21,573 nucleotides of DNA from Jimgerdemannia flammicorona (taxonomy: Eukaryota > Mucoromycota > Endogonomycetes > Endogonales > Endogonaceae): contig RBNI01001621.1 in NCBI GenBank assembly GCA_003990745.1, forward strand, positions 1-21,573, given 5' to 3'. Positions 1 through 10,312 of this stretch are shown piece by piece. Every line of letters starts with the position of its first letter. Within the stretch, counting starts at the first letter, position 1. A program made the translations under genes and the position numbers. Under the pieces are notes generated by a model. The model was not told where the DNA came from. It ran no database searches and saw nothing but the letters and a program-made list of their open reading frames with translations.

Positions 1-32
1 AAAAAAAAAAAAAAAAGTATGCGGGAGCTCAC
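1..32 (-). other. Start of GH47 intron 6, cut off at a homopolymer
   Basis: After the last visible coding base at 33 the minus strand reads GTGAGC, a good donor, and then runs into a 16-base T run (A1-A16 on the plus strand) where the window ends. Reading on as coding would replace the conserved VCF after MDHL with unrelated residues, so an intron is preferred. A break exactly at a homopolymer suggests a contig end rather than a natural boundary. Confidence 0.7.
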
Positions 33-1786
33 CAGGTGATCCATCTGGTTGATGGGCGTCTTCCCGCGAGTATCAACTTGGGCGATGAAGATGTAGTCCT
101 TGCCATTCTGAGTCTCCTGGAAGAGCATGTAATCTTTCATGCCCTCGACGGCCTCAATGTCTGTAGCGGGTGCCATGAGGGAATGTGTCAACCCACAATA
201 AATAATAATCTTATTTTGCGCCAAATGAAATGGACTACTTACACATCTGCGCGTACTGCGGTACCGCCCCCTCCACGAGAATATGTTCCTTGAGAAAGTA
301 CTAATAAATGTGCGATAGAGATTTTTTCTTCCATCAGACACCATCAACCAATATGCATACACATCCACATCCACCCAACGCGAGACCAACCCTCACCTCG
401 AACATGCTATCGCCCGTGCCACCGAAGCTGGCTATACCTGTAGGGATTGCCAGAGCCACACGATGAAAGAATGGTTCGAGTCAGAGAACGTGATGCAAAA
501 TCACGATCCCACCTTCGAATTCCCGCTTCACCGTGACACCCTGAAAAAAAAAAAATTACTCACCGCCGATAAAAATGCCGTCCTGCAGATCGATCGCCGT
601 CGGGTATAGCCCGGGAATGTTCACACCTTCGTTATAGCCCATGGCGTAGAGCATATCGGTGATGTTTCGTGCCTGTGAAGAAGATTCAAGTCTCAGATGC
701 GCTCGATTGCCCCCCCGCTTTCTCACCATAATGGCCCTAATTCACACACATATATCTCCACCCCACCACCACTAGCCACACCCTATAAAATCCACGAACA
801 CGGGTGCCCGACCGACCTTCTCGCCGTAGAAAGGATCACCCGTATGCTCCGAAAGGCGAATAAACTCGAGCTGTAGGGTGGAGATTTCGGCGCTATTGGA
901 TATGCCACTGTGCCCGCGCGGCGCGCCCGGGGGCCGGGCGTAATATCCTGAATGGGAAATGTTGTGACGTTGGCTGAAGGGAGAGAGGTGAGGGTGTTGA
1001 GATGTTGAGTGGATGGATCGTTTCGGACGTTCCGAGGATCTCGGGATGGCATTGCTCCTTCTCACGTGAAACGGACAAGCGCCCCACCTCCCTTCCCCTC
1101 GTATCCGATTCTTTTCTCGGAGATACTTACGCTGTGATATTCCAATGAGACCAAGGAAGACCAGAATGCGTGTTGAACGCCGGGATCAGGACCTTGCCGA
1201 GCTCCTCGGCCTTCCTGAGCATCAGCTCGTCGCCCGACAGCTCGTATGCGGAGATGAATCCGCCAAGGTATCGGATGATTGTTTCAAACACGGAGATCTC
1301 TACGTTGTTTATGGTGGTGGTGAAATCAATTGCCACGACGGCGTCGCGTGCGTCATTGTATTCCTCCTGCAGCTCCATGACGAGCATGGTTGACAGAGCG
1401 TCGACGAGGGTAGCGCCCCACCCGCCAAAGGGATCCTTGGAGAGATTCGTCATGGGGCGGACCTCATCGTGACCAAGGGCGTAAGTGCGATATCCATTCC
1501 ACGCGTGCAGGAACGCGCCGCGGACGGCGTTGCGGCGGGATTCACGGATTTCGGCGGTCTGCTTGTCCTCTGGACCGAACTCGTGCTGGACGTGGCCGAG
1601 AGGGGACTTGAATCCCTTGAGGCCGTAGATACCGCTCGGGGTGATTTGGGGGGGTTGGGTTTCAGGCTGGAGGAAGTAGAAGTGGTTGACGATGAGGAAG
1701 AGGATGACGACGATGAAGAGCGGGTTGCGGTAAGTTCTGAAGATGCGGCGCCAGCGTGAGCTGGCCATGGAGTATTTGGTGGGCAT
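33..1786 (-). CDS. ER/Golgi class I alpha-1,2-mannosidase (GH47), partial, 6 exons visible
   Basis: Glycosidase that trims alpha-1,2-linked mannose from N-glycans in the ER or early Golgi. Exons in transcript order are 1786-1131, 973-817, 672-564, 437-397, 288-243 and 160-33. Introns are 157, 144, 126, 108 and 82 nt, and the reading frame is kept across all joins, giving 379 codons. The start is set at the ATG at 1786 (A at -3), which gives a type II membrane protein: basic N-terminus, then a hydrophobic anchor at about residues 21-39. The lumenal domain follows, with a GGWGATLVDALSTM block. The VFETIIRYLGG block carries Glu168, equivalent to yeast Mns1 Glu132. FGGTGDSMFE carries Asp317, equivalent to Asp275. 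NQMDHL at the end precedes the family's HLVCF motif. The RPETVES region with the third acidic catalytic residue, and the rest of the C-terminus, lie beyond the left edge. The intron 2 donor is GTCGGT and the intron 4 acceptor is AAG, both non-optimal. ER versus Golgi subfamily cannot be decided. Confidence 0.93.
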
Positions 1787-2440
1787 GCTTGTGGGTTGAT
1801 GGTGGGGCGAGCGAGCAGAATCGTTGGGCGCCTTTGGTGTCCACAAATGGATAAAGGGGCTTTGCATTTGAACAAGTGTGGACCGGAACCTTTCTGTAAC
1901 ACCAACAAATATACGTATACATCCTCTCACCAATGGAATTCCTTCTTCACGATAAAGATGGTGTCAAATCCGCCATGCACTCGACCGGCGCGGGCCCCAA
2001 CTCCCTTCCTTCTTCAGTATCATCGCCCCCAAGGACCTTTTTGGGCACTGGCGACCCCTCAAGAGGTCCCCTGCGAGTTCGGACGGCCCCAATTTGACGC
2101 GAGAGCAACCGATAGGCCTAAGACCCTAAGGACCTAAGGATCAAGCAAAGCCCGGAGAAAGATCCTCCGAGTGCATGTATTGAGTTTTCACGACTCAATC
2201 CTTTGGTCTCTGTGCTTTTTAATGCTTGGTTTTCACTGAAGAGTTGACTGTGAGGTATTTATACATTATTTGACGGAACACCTAAAACAAAAGGATAGAC
2301 TGCATCACCCCTCAGGCGAAGCTTGGGCTTGACATCGACTTTTGCTCACGCAGATGGAAATGGATTTGTAGGTAGTCGTTGAGCGTGTCGTCGACCCTTT
2401 CGTCAGACGTGATGTGAAGGCTCTTTGACTCTGTGCGATG
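1787..2440. other. Intergenic: GH47 upstream region
   Basis: No supported gene. This stretch should hold the promoter and 5' UTR of the minus-strand mannosidase and the 3' flank of the minus-strand candidate ending at 2441. I see no convincing TATA box and no conserved reading frame. Confidence 0.5.
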
Positions 2441-2712
2441 TCACTGGGCGACTTGGGCGTTGGACGCCGCGTAAGCTGGATCGGCCATCAATGGGTTGTC
2501 ATATTTAAAGTGCTAGGGAGTTAGACTATGGTTTCTATGTGTCGAGTGCCAAAGGAAAGAGTTGCGTTGTGGCCTCATAAAATACGCACAGATGAGTTAC
2601 TTCGATCAGTGTAATGAAAGAGATAGCAATGTGAATACAAGGAATGTCGAGGTCGACATAACCACCGCGAGCCAAGCGATGGGCAATGTCCGGATGCCTC
2701 TGGGCCGCTTTT
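2441..2712 (-). CDS. Candidate 3' end of an unrecognised spliced gene
   Basis: Two adjacent coding-like exons on the minus strand. The upstream exon, 2712-2658, follows a pyrimidine-rich stretch ending in CTCCAG and reads KAAQRHPDIAHRLARGGY. The last exon, 2512-2441, follows a CTAAC branch site and CCCTAG, and reads HFKYDNPLMADPAYAASNAQ then VAQ and a TGA stop. Joining them with a GTCGAC donor at 2657 keeps phase 0, and the intron is 145 nt. That donor is weak, but it resembles the GTCGGT donor of the neighbouring mannosidase gene. Codon choice (GCC, GCG, GTC, CAG) matches the confident genes. A 21-nt exon at 2908-2888, with donor GTAACA, would join in frame upstream, but this is speculative. 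The start was not found. I do not recognise the protein. The alternative is chance open frame beside cryptic splice signals. Confidence 0.35.
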
Positions 2713-4096
2713 CTGGAGGGGAAAGGGTGGGTTCGGGGATGATGAGAGGAGGATTGTGAGGAAGGAGCCAAAATGTCGCTAGAAAAAGTCCCATGAGTGG
2801 TTGTGATGGTATATACGTATAAGAAATAAAACGCGTGAAATGAGTGTGTGGTTTGACACACAGGTTTGTGTTTATTGCTGTTGTTACGAATCCAGCGCCC
2901 AGTTGCATCTAATTCCACTAATTCGCAAGTCAGGTAAAAATAAAAAAAAAGTGGAGGTCATGGGCCAATAGTTTCCGTCTTCAGAGTGTCAGCGTCGTTT
3001 GGTTCGATATTAATGGTTGATTGAAGAGGTCTGATGGTATCGGCGAAAGCGAATTAATCGTTTCGCCCAAATATATGACCAATGCCCTTAGCGGTCGGTT
3101 CTCTCTCTTGCTTATCTCTTGGTTTTTCTTTAGAAACCCTAGTATGAGAAAGGGTCTGTAAAGAAAAATCAAAGGCTAGAACAGGAGAGGGTGCCTCTTC
3201 CCCGACACCTTCAACGCCGCCCCTTGCGATCCCTCTTTCAATCAAACCTCAAAGACCATTGACAAAAATATCGAACTGTTTGTGCATCATGCCGCTCGTC
3301 TTACACTCGTATAGCAACGATGCGGCGTGGGTGTAGGCAGCACTGCTTTCGTCACATTCCCCTATACATTCTGCAGCCTCTTTCATGCCGCACACCATCG
3401 GTTTGTTCTCATCCATTTCAAATGTATCCTGTTATTATTTATTGGCTTTTGAAGGTGTTCCCCTTTCACATCCTGAGTTGCACGTTTCCATTCTTGTTCT
3501 TACCGTACCGTGCTCTGGCCATGTATTTCGTGTTCTCACACGGATCCCACCCCCGCAAAATTAGTGACATGTTTCTAAACTTGAGAATTATGATTCAATA
3601 ATAACAAATGCTCTGCTCAAGATGAAATCGGATTTATAATAATAATAATTCATATATCAAAAAATGAGCAAAACTTATTTTGACTGGTTGAGTAATATCT
3701 TTTAAGAGAGGGCAAGAGATCGATGACACAGATAAATAACATAAAAATTGGGTAGCATGAGTTAATTTGACGCATGAGCGATAGGCGGTGGGGCTTTTGC
3801 AGAATGTGTTTGTGCATTATGTCTTAATAATTGAGAAAGCGAACATTGATAGGTTGAAATAATGCAAAATATGTAACATTAAACGCATGGGACTGATGCT
3901 CCACCAAAGTGGGGACCTGTTAACGTCGAAAGACCAAGTGTGCGACAAATTTAACGCATTGGCGAAACAGGAAATATGTGTGTATCGTTATCAAAACCTT
4001 TCTCGCTCATCAGTGACTCATAATCTTTGTGCCAGCGCTATTTGATAGGTTATCACGACGGCTTCTTACGATGAGCCCATTGATAAATGAACAAAA

Positions 4097-4097
<1 letters not shown>
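2713..4097. other. Intergenic, unexplained
   Basis: May contain the missing 5' exons of the candidate ending at 2441. A pyrimidine-rich acceptor (TTTTTCTTTACAG) sits on the minus strand near 3155-3143, and a GTAAGA donor near 3516-3511, but I could not join them in frame. A short AAT microsatellite lies near 3636-3650. No recognisable domain. Confidence 0.3.

Positions 4098-4136
<39 letters not shown>
4098..4136. repeat. Homopolymer A39
   Basis: An uninterrupted run of 39 A, preceded by ACAAAAC. The same-length run encodes a spurious poly-Phe frame on the minus strand. It could be the tail of an old retroposed sequence or simple expansion; no target-site duplication was recognised. Confidence 0.9.
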
Positions 4137-4138
<2 letters not shown>

Positions 4139-5175
4139 TCAATGATTGATACTAATACCATGAAAAACAATTGCCTTCCAACCAAGGAAATGGTTGAAAT
4201 GTATTCGAAACCGACTTGCGCACGACTTGACAAGGCGCCGCTTCTTCGTTCTCCCACGACGACTTGCGATAGCGTCGACGGAGACAGATAGTGTTAGATG
4301 ATCGATGAGCGTAACCTTCTCAATTGGATTGCTTTCAAGTTGAAGTCGGACGTTTATTCATTGGCCGCTTTGGTTCATGTTCCCATAGCTCGGCCAGTTT
4401 CTCCGCTGGGTGCACGTTAGTGTCTCGGAATCCGAACCTTCTCGCGTGTATACAGCTTCAAATACGGCGCCGGTAAGGGTGTGCCCAATGTTGTGATCGG
4501 CCGTATAGTTCTGAATTGTGTGCCACGTGTATGCCTTTTTTGGATGGTTCGGCTTGCCGCGGCAGTATGCCTTGAATTGTAGTCTCTCGGAGATGAGGTG
4601 TTTGGCCTCAGATGACAATTACATAAGTATGCAAAGGATGCTCGTGTTCTCTCTTAATCCTGTGTGCTCGCACAGACACGAAAGTGCAACAGGGTCTCTG
4701 GGAATTTTGTGTGTATGAATGTTTTTATAAAAATAGTATTACCATGTATCAATTTTACATAAACACACAGGAGGCTATAACTGGATTTACTTGTGCGGAT
4801 TCTTCGATATTATGATGGAGACATAGAATTCAACCATTATCGTCAATGGAGAAGGGGATATGCTGTCGACGGGATTTATCGGAAGGTTATTCTCTCAATC
4901 TACACTGGCGCTAGTATTATTTTGCATATTTCGTTAAAGATTCGGTTACTTTACCGGGCTTCGACTTTGAATAAAATTTTGAAGTGATTAAATATGAGCT
5001 TTTAATGGTTTGATATATTGATGGGAGCTAGAGCTGTCTTAACAACAAAGTACAATAAATTACGAGAGGTGTTGCAAAACTAAGGTATACGAGCCTAAGA
5101 GAATTATTACCAAAATCTGGGCTGACAATCAATTGCTGCATTTAATACAACGAAGAGAGATTGTGCTTGTGGATT
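4137..5175. other. Intergenic, unexplained
   Basis: Moderate GC around 4200-4700, then strongly AT-rich to about 5200. An open frame of 86 codons at 4618-4358 (minus) has no recognisable domain and no splice context. Nothing else supported. Confidence 0.3.
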
Positions 5176-5497
5176 TCAGTAAGTAGAATTGCTTAAGCAC
5201 TTTGCATGTTTGAAACTTAGGAGTATAGAATTAGAATTGAAGTCCTGGAAGAATAATGAAGCGGTTAGTAGAAAATTTAGAAAGGATCCATGGGGTTTAC
5301 GAACACTTCCCTCGATGCTCAATCCCAGTTCCCTTGAATTGAACTACCTTCCCACGAGCACTCACCAGCCTCCCCATTCGCACCCTTTCGAAACCAATCC
5401 ACTGGATTTCACCTACCCCACAGTCGTCATCGTCCTCCTTCCCAAGCCCAGATCCGCGGCACCTGTCAAAGGACGGAACCTTGGTGGTACTTACCAT
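5176..5497 (-). CDS. Candidate small spliced gene with a strong intron
   Basis: The support is the intron at 5365-5245: donor GTGAGT, branch TACTAAC at 5270-5264, acceptor TTCTTCCAG, length 121 nt, matching the size range of the confident introns. One reading starts at the ATG at 5497, runs 44 codons to 5366, and continues in phase 0 from 5244 for 22 codons to a TGA at 5178-5176, giving 66 aa with an acidic DDDD stretch and no known domain. A second reading starts at the ATG at 5538, uses a GTAAGT donor at 5494 and the acceptor ending at 5402 (93-nt intron), and gives only about 35 aa. A spliced non-coding RNA is equally possible. I do not recognise the product. Confidence 0.3.
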
Positions 5498-5875
5498 AAC
5501 CTACGACTTGCAAGCGCTGTCACTTGATCGGCTGTCATTCGAACTAGCGGCATATGATGTGTGACAACGATAACGCAACGAGATGATCAACCTTCAGGCA
5601 GTCTACGGCACCACGTTTTTAATTCCCTCCCACACTGGTGGTGAGTTCATTGTGCGGCCTAGGTTATCCCCGCTTCTTGCCTGGAAAGGAGAATGCCCCG
5701 GTGGGTGCGGAGGGCGGACATTTTTTTTTTTTTTAAAATTTTTTTTCCCAGCATAAGGTTCTCTTTCCTCCGATTCCTGCCTGGAAGAGAAGAAAAAGCG
5801 AGCTGCGAGGCATAGATTTGTTGGAACTATCGACATTCTTATTGGGGGATGTCCAATCAATCGGTAGGTTGTGCC

Positions 5876-5918
5876 TTTTTTTAATTTTTTTTTTTTTTTT
5901 TTATTTTTTTTTTTTTTT

Positions 5919-5954
<36 letters not shown>

Positions 5955-5985
5955 TTTTATATTTTTATATATTTATTTTTTTATT
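5876..5985. repeat. 110-bp T-rich tract with interspersed A
   Basis: Long T runs broken only by single or few A residues, ending in ATATTTTTAT repeats. Low-complexity DNA; the apparent Phe-rich open frame through it is an artefact. Confidence 0.9.
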
Positions 5986-6176
5986 CTTGACTGTTTTGAT
6001 TATATTGCTTTTGTGCAAAGGGTCGGACGGAGTTGGGCATGTGGTTAGCGAAACGGCTGAGAAACCCGGAAAAAGATATCAAAATCTAATGAGCTACTGT
6101 ATATGATTGCGACAATTGCATTCACTGATATTGCAGTTGGCAACACTTCATTTCGAAAAAGAGACTCTCCGAGGCT

Positions 6177-6180
6177 CCCC

Positions 6181-6220
<40 letters not shown>
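6177..6220. repeat. C12-T32 homopolymer junction
   Basis: Twelve C followed directly by 32 T on the plus strand, a pure pyrimidine strand of 44 nt that extends a little further on each side. On the minus strand it reads A32-G12. Confidence 0.9.
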
Positions 6221-7713
6221 CTGGTCTTATTAAAGGCGAGACACAATACCAAATGCATTATGGGAAGGATAGCCCTCCCTTGGAGCACGAGCGCATGTCA
6301 AAAACATACCCTACAAAATGAAATCATCAACACTTATCGTGAGTCTGTTTGACTCCTCAAGGTCCACCATCTGCTGCTATAGGGGGAGGGGGACACAATC
6401 ACTCATGTTTTGACCACATGAACAGATCGGGAGGTAACCCAAAAAGAAGGGAGACACTTGATTAAACTATGCCACGAACAGTAAACTCGAGCAGCCGAAG
6501 GTAAACTAGATTTAAACTGGCTACAAATAGCATCTGACAATCGCAACACTTCCAAATCGGCCTTGCGTTGCCCCTTTCTCAAGCACAGTGTTTTATTGCC
6601 CCCATCTCATACACCGGTTGAACGGGTTTTTCTTAAATATTACTCTTGGGCCGCTGGCACATGGTAAGGCGGTTCGTCAGCCATTGTGCGCTATTCTGAG
6701 CTCGAGAGGGGGGGGGGAGGGGCAAACAAAGAGTAAGAAAAGAACACGAAAAACATCACGTCATATGCTTGTCCGAAAAAGCGCTATCGGCTAATTCAAA
6801 CAGAATAAATTCCGATGTCGTTACGGACTCTGCGGGTACCAGAGCAAAGAAAACCAAATAAACAGAATGAACAGGACTAATTTCATAACAATAAACAGCT
6901 ACATGGACATTTAGAAAAACGTACTGAGAACCGCAATGACATCATGTTCCCCGTTTCTGTGCTATCGCCGATGAGGAACGTGGGGTCTGTCACAGTGGCA
7001 ATAAATACCTTCGATGCCTGGTCTTGGTGAATATTGAAATAGATTCCCGATGACCTGTCATGAAAGATTAATGTTTACTTCAGGTGGAGTGGTTGACATT
7101 GCCATGAATTATGAAATTGCGCAAACTAGGCTTTTTGCTTGGTAATATTATTGACAATGTCAATCGCCGCAGCCATGTCTTGAATTCATTTTTAAGGGGC
7201 TCATGCTAGGTTTCGGTCCATGTTTTGGCCTGGACATACCTATGCCACAGTTGCATCCTCCACAAAGTTATCCCACCACTGTAGGAGCACCTTGTTCAAC
7301 AAAAAGTGTCGTGAGTTCATCGCACTCGAATGTTATATGAAACAACGGGGTCATTCAGTTCTTGAGGCCCCTGATTATCGGCGAGAGATATCCCGAACGC
7401 CGTAAACTCTATCTAGTGTGGACAACGGATTCCGAAGCAAGATATCGCTTAGTGGAGTAGGCAGCATGCAATGGCCAAGCCATCGGTCCATGCAATTTAC
7501 GTGAAGCCAGAAATTCGGTTGATGCCTCTTCGGAGGATGCTTACGAAGCAGCAGTTGTAAGTTTAGAGAAAAGCTGATGGTCGGCTCTAATCCGTTTTCC
7601 GACGTCGAATATTGGATGTTTACCCCCCCCCCCCCTGAAAATTTATTAATAAATTTAAGAGCAAACGGAACGATCACCCAGCCCACTCAACGCCCTTGGA
7701 TTCCGTTTGCACC

Positions 7714-8263
7714 ATGCCCCGTCTCACCGTCATGACCACGTTTGAAAACGACCGCGCGGTTCACTGCCCGTCAAAAGGATCTTCGGTGTTGACGCCTTAC
7801 CACGTGAGTAATCAACAAAATGATGCGTGGACAAAGATGCGCGCTCGGCCACAACCCCACAACCGATCTCCCAAGCATCATTGTCATTGACAGGTTTCAC
7901 AAACAAATCCATCTTTTGGGAATCCGTCCTAGCGCCCTCCCCGCACACGCACATATACTGTTTATTGCAAAGGGGTGTACAGCTAGCGTATCCGAAAGCC
8001 AAAAGTCCACGCGGCTGACGGGGGATGGCGGAACGGCCTGTAGCGGTTGACAGGTTTCACAAATGTCCCTAGCGCTGAAACATGACCTCGAGAAGGCAAT
8101 TGGCCGTGCGCAATTTCCGGGGTATTCTGTGTTTCAAAAGGGTGTCTCAACGCCCGTGAATGTAACGACAAACGAAGAGAGAGGCACTACGGTCTCTCTT
8201 GCAGCACCCAGCTCGCTCGCTCGACACATTCCGATGTCTGCTCAGCCCTATGAGTTGGCGTAG
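7714..8263 (+). CDS. Candidate small spliced gene with two possible 3' exons
   Basis: Exon 1 runs from an ATG at 7714 in good context (CACC ATG) for 30 codons to 7803, then meets a GTGAGT donor. The 17-mer TTGACAGGTTTCACAAA occurs twice downstream, at 7887 and 8046, and each copy offers an AG acceptor followed by the codons GTT TCA CAA in frame. Using the first acceptor (intron 7804-7893, 90 nt) gives a stop after 12 residues at 7932. Using the second (intron 7804-8053, 250 nt) gives 69 more residues to a TAG at 8261-8263, about 99 aa in total. Neither acceptor has a good pyrimidine tract or branch site. No domain recognised; chance or a decayed gene is quite possible. Confidence 0.25.
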
Positions 8264-8264
8264 G

Positions 8265-8618
8265 TTAGTCAGGAAGCGGCTGCGCATTCCGCTGACGGCG
8301 GACCGGGGCCCATTGTAGCACAGCGCTCAGACCATCACGGATTTTCGCTGCAAATGACAGGAGCGGGCTGTAAAAGGCAAGGCCGCAGGGTTAACGAAGA
8401 TTCCGCCACATAAAAAAATCGAGATCACACATCGTCCACCCCGGTCAACTGACACGCTTGTGGCCAGGGGAGATCACCCTCTCTCACCTGTCAATTCCTT
8501 TCGTAGGTTCGTAGGCAAGGGAAAAGCAACCTTTTGCGAGATGCCAAAAACGGGGTCGATCAAAGATCGATTTCCTCTTATCGCTGAGAAAGATCTGCCA
8601 CAGCAGGAGGTGGCACAT
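8265..8618 (-). CDS. Candidate two-exon gene, product unknown
   Basis: The intron at 8487-8368 (120 nt) has donor GTGAGA and a strong 3' end: TTAAC branch, pyrimidine stretch and TTTTACAG. One frame stays open on both sides with matching phase. An ATG at 8618 opens exon 1 (8618-8488, 43 codons plus 2 nt), joined to exon 2 (8367-8265) ending in TAA, for a basic product of about 77 residues with an LLLWQIF patch near the N-terminus. Open frame continues a little upstream of the ATG, so an earlier exon is possible. The stop lies one base from the stop of the plus-strand candidate ending at 8263, so the two would be convergent. No domain recognised. Confidence 0.3.
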
Positions 8619-10312
8619 GCTTCCCGATATGCGATTTGACAAGGGCCTGTGAAATGATGTTCAACAGGTGCTGCGATGAAGGGCGGGAATTGGACGGCAA
8701 AAAATAGGTCGCCCGATTTCCACGTAAGAACACTTTCCTGACGTAACAGAAAAGTTCCATGTTGGCTACAAGCGACATGAGATTTTATCCACTCGTAGGA
8801 CACAACGTCGCATTTTCGACCATCTGAGACACCATGTGATCAAGTTCAACATGTGATCCCCAATTAGCATTACTGTGCCGGCCAATGCAACACGCTATGC
8901 TCGATAAGGGTATGTGATAACTAATGGCAGGTAGCAAACAGGAAACCAGTATTCGATAGAAAAGCTGCGAAAAGCAGGTGGAAATTTTGATGCTGCTCGG
9001 CAGCGATGGCTCCGATCGTACCACCGACCATCGAAAAGATCCTAGGTTGGGCAATAAAATAAAAAAAAAAAAACAATCGAGGGAAACTTGTGTGCGTTAC
9101 AACCGATTATCGATTTGTGATATTCACCTGCTCTCATATGTCGAGCTGCGCATAAATGCAGGAGATTTCGGCAAGCGTGCGAAAGTTTTATGAATTAGAA
9201 AAATGTCGTGGGTGGGAAGACCCAGGGCATAGATGCAAAAATTGCTAGACCCGATCGCATACGCAGGGCTACCAATTGGCGTTGGTCAATTCTTGGACGG
9301 ACACGTTATTGGGGAGTGACATGAGCTTTTGACGTCGTGGTGCCCTTAGCGGAGGTGATCATCCCAGCGGGTGGCAGGGAATGGGAGGCTGTGACGGCAC
9401 AGGGTAAGGTCTAACATACCGACAATGGTTATTTGTTCCAAGTTTAGACGTCAACAGGAACACGACATCCCCATAATTAATTGGCTGTCGCCGTTCATTG
9501 GGGAGCAATTTATTGGCTTGGCGTGATCTATTATTGCTTCATTACGTCGGTGTTTGGACCTTGTCACAAAAAGGATCCACAGGGTTTATCAAGGTGTCCT
9601 CATACTGAGAAGATCTGCCAAACCAATCATCTCAATAGACTCACACATCGTATCACAATTGCCATAGGAAGAAATAGCTGTCAAAAGCAGTAATCCCAAC
9701 TGTCACCAGCGCCGGCAGAAAGCCACAATAAACATTTCCGTAATGGGGACTTGTACTCGTATCCTGTGAAAAACTGAACGGTACGTGGTTCTCCCCTTTG
9801 GGTTTGGGGATGACAAAGTCACGCAAACCGTGAAATCGAATTGACAGCATTCGTGCGGCTTGGGTAACAAGATTATAAAAATGTCAATCCAGAAGGCTCC
9901 ACGCCGTTTGCAAATCTTCTCTCTGCGACCCTCCAAAACCCAACCCTGCACTATCAATCATATCAATCGGCCTTTTTTCCTTGCAACGTACCCTGACAAC
10001 CCCTCGATCCGTTGTCCACTGCACACCGATCTTCACAACCCTCAAAGCTGGCGTTTTACATAACTACGACACCCTCCGCGTAAAATTGCGAAGGTCTTGC
10101 CACTCCAGCTTTCGATACCCTCCCACGTCCGCATTTCATGCGAACCCTATTGTCCAATAGTTTATACGAGTCCGTAAAGGAGCTGAAATACTTCGGCACG
10201 CTCAGGTACCAAGGTATCCCACCCTGACCACAGCCGTGAAAGCAAGGCAAAACGAAAAGAACACTTCAACACAACCAACCACATACTTCGTGCGAAGCTG
10301 CAAAACACAATA
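8619..10312. other. Intergenic: upstream region of the TALE gene
   Basis: No supported gene. A 12-A run lies at about 9061-9073. TGACAG or its complement occurs at 9678, 9700 and 9842, part of a denser cluster beginning near 5463. The last few hundred bases should contain the TALE promoter, but no core promoter element stands out. Confidence 0.4.

Larger units (their letters stand above)
5498..7713. other. Intergenic with dense homopolymers
   Basis: No supported gene across about 2.2 kb. It holds the T/A tract at 5876-5985, the C12-T32 tract at 6177-6220, a G10-A-G4 run at 6708-6722 and a C13 run at 7623-7635. Open frames here are short and mostly run through these tracts. Confidence 0.4.

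Noticed and set aside
1787..1933. Extension of mannosidase exon 1 to a TTG at 1933
   Set aside because: The ATG at 1786 has good context and places the membrane anchor at residues 21-39, as expected for a type II protein.
3249..3518. Cys-containing 55-codon frame (ATG at 3416, minus) and an upstream ATG exon with a GTAAGA donor near 3516
   Set aside because: The splice phases do not match for the strong donor, the frame length is within chance, and the cysteine spacing fits no family I know.
4358..4618. 86-codon minus-strand open frame
   Set aside because: No domain, no splice context, and codon use unlike the confident genes.
5818..6352. Phe-rich and Leu-rich open frames
   Set aside because: They are translations of the T tracts at 5876-5985 and 6189-6220.
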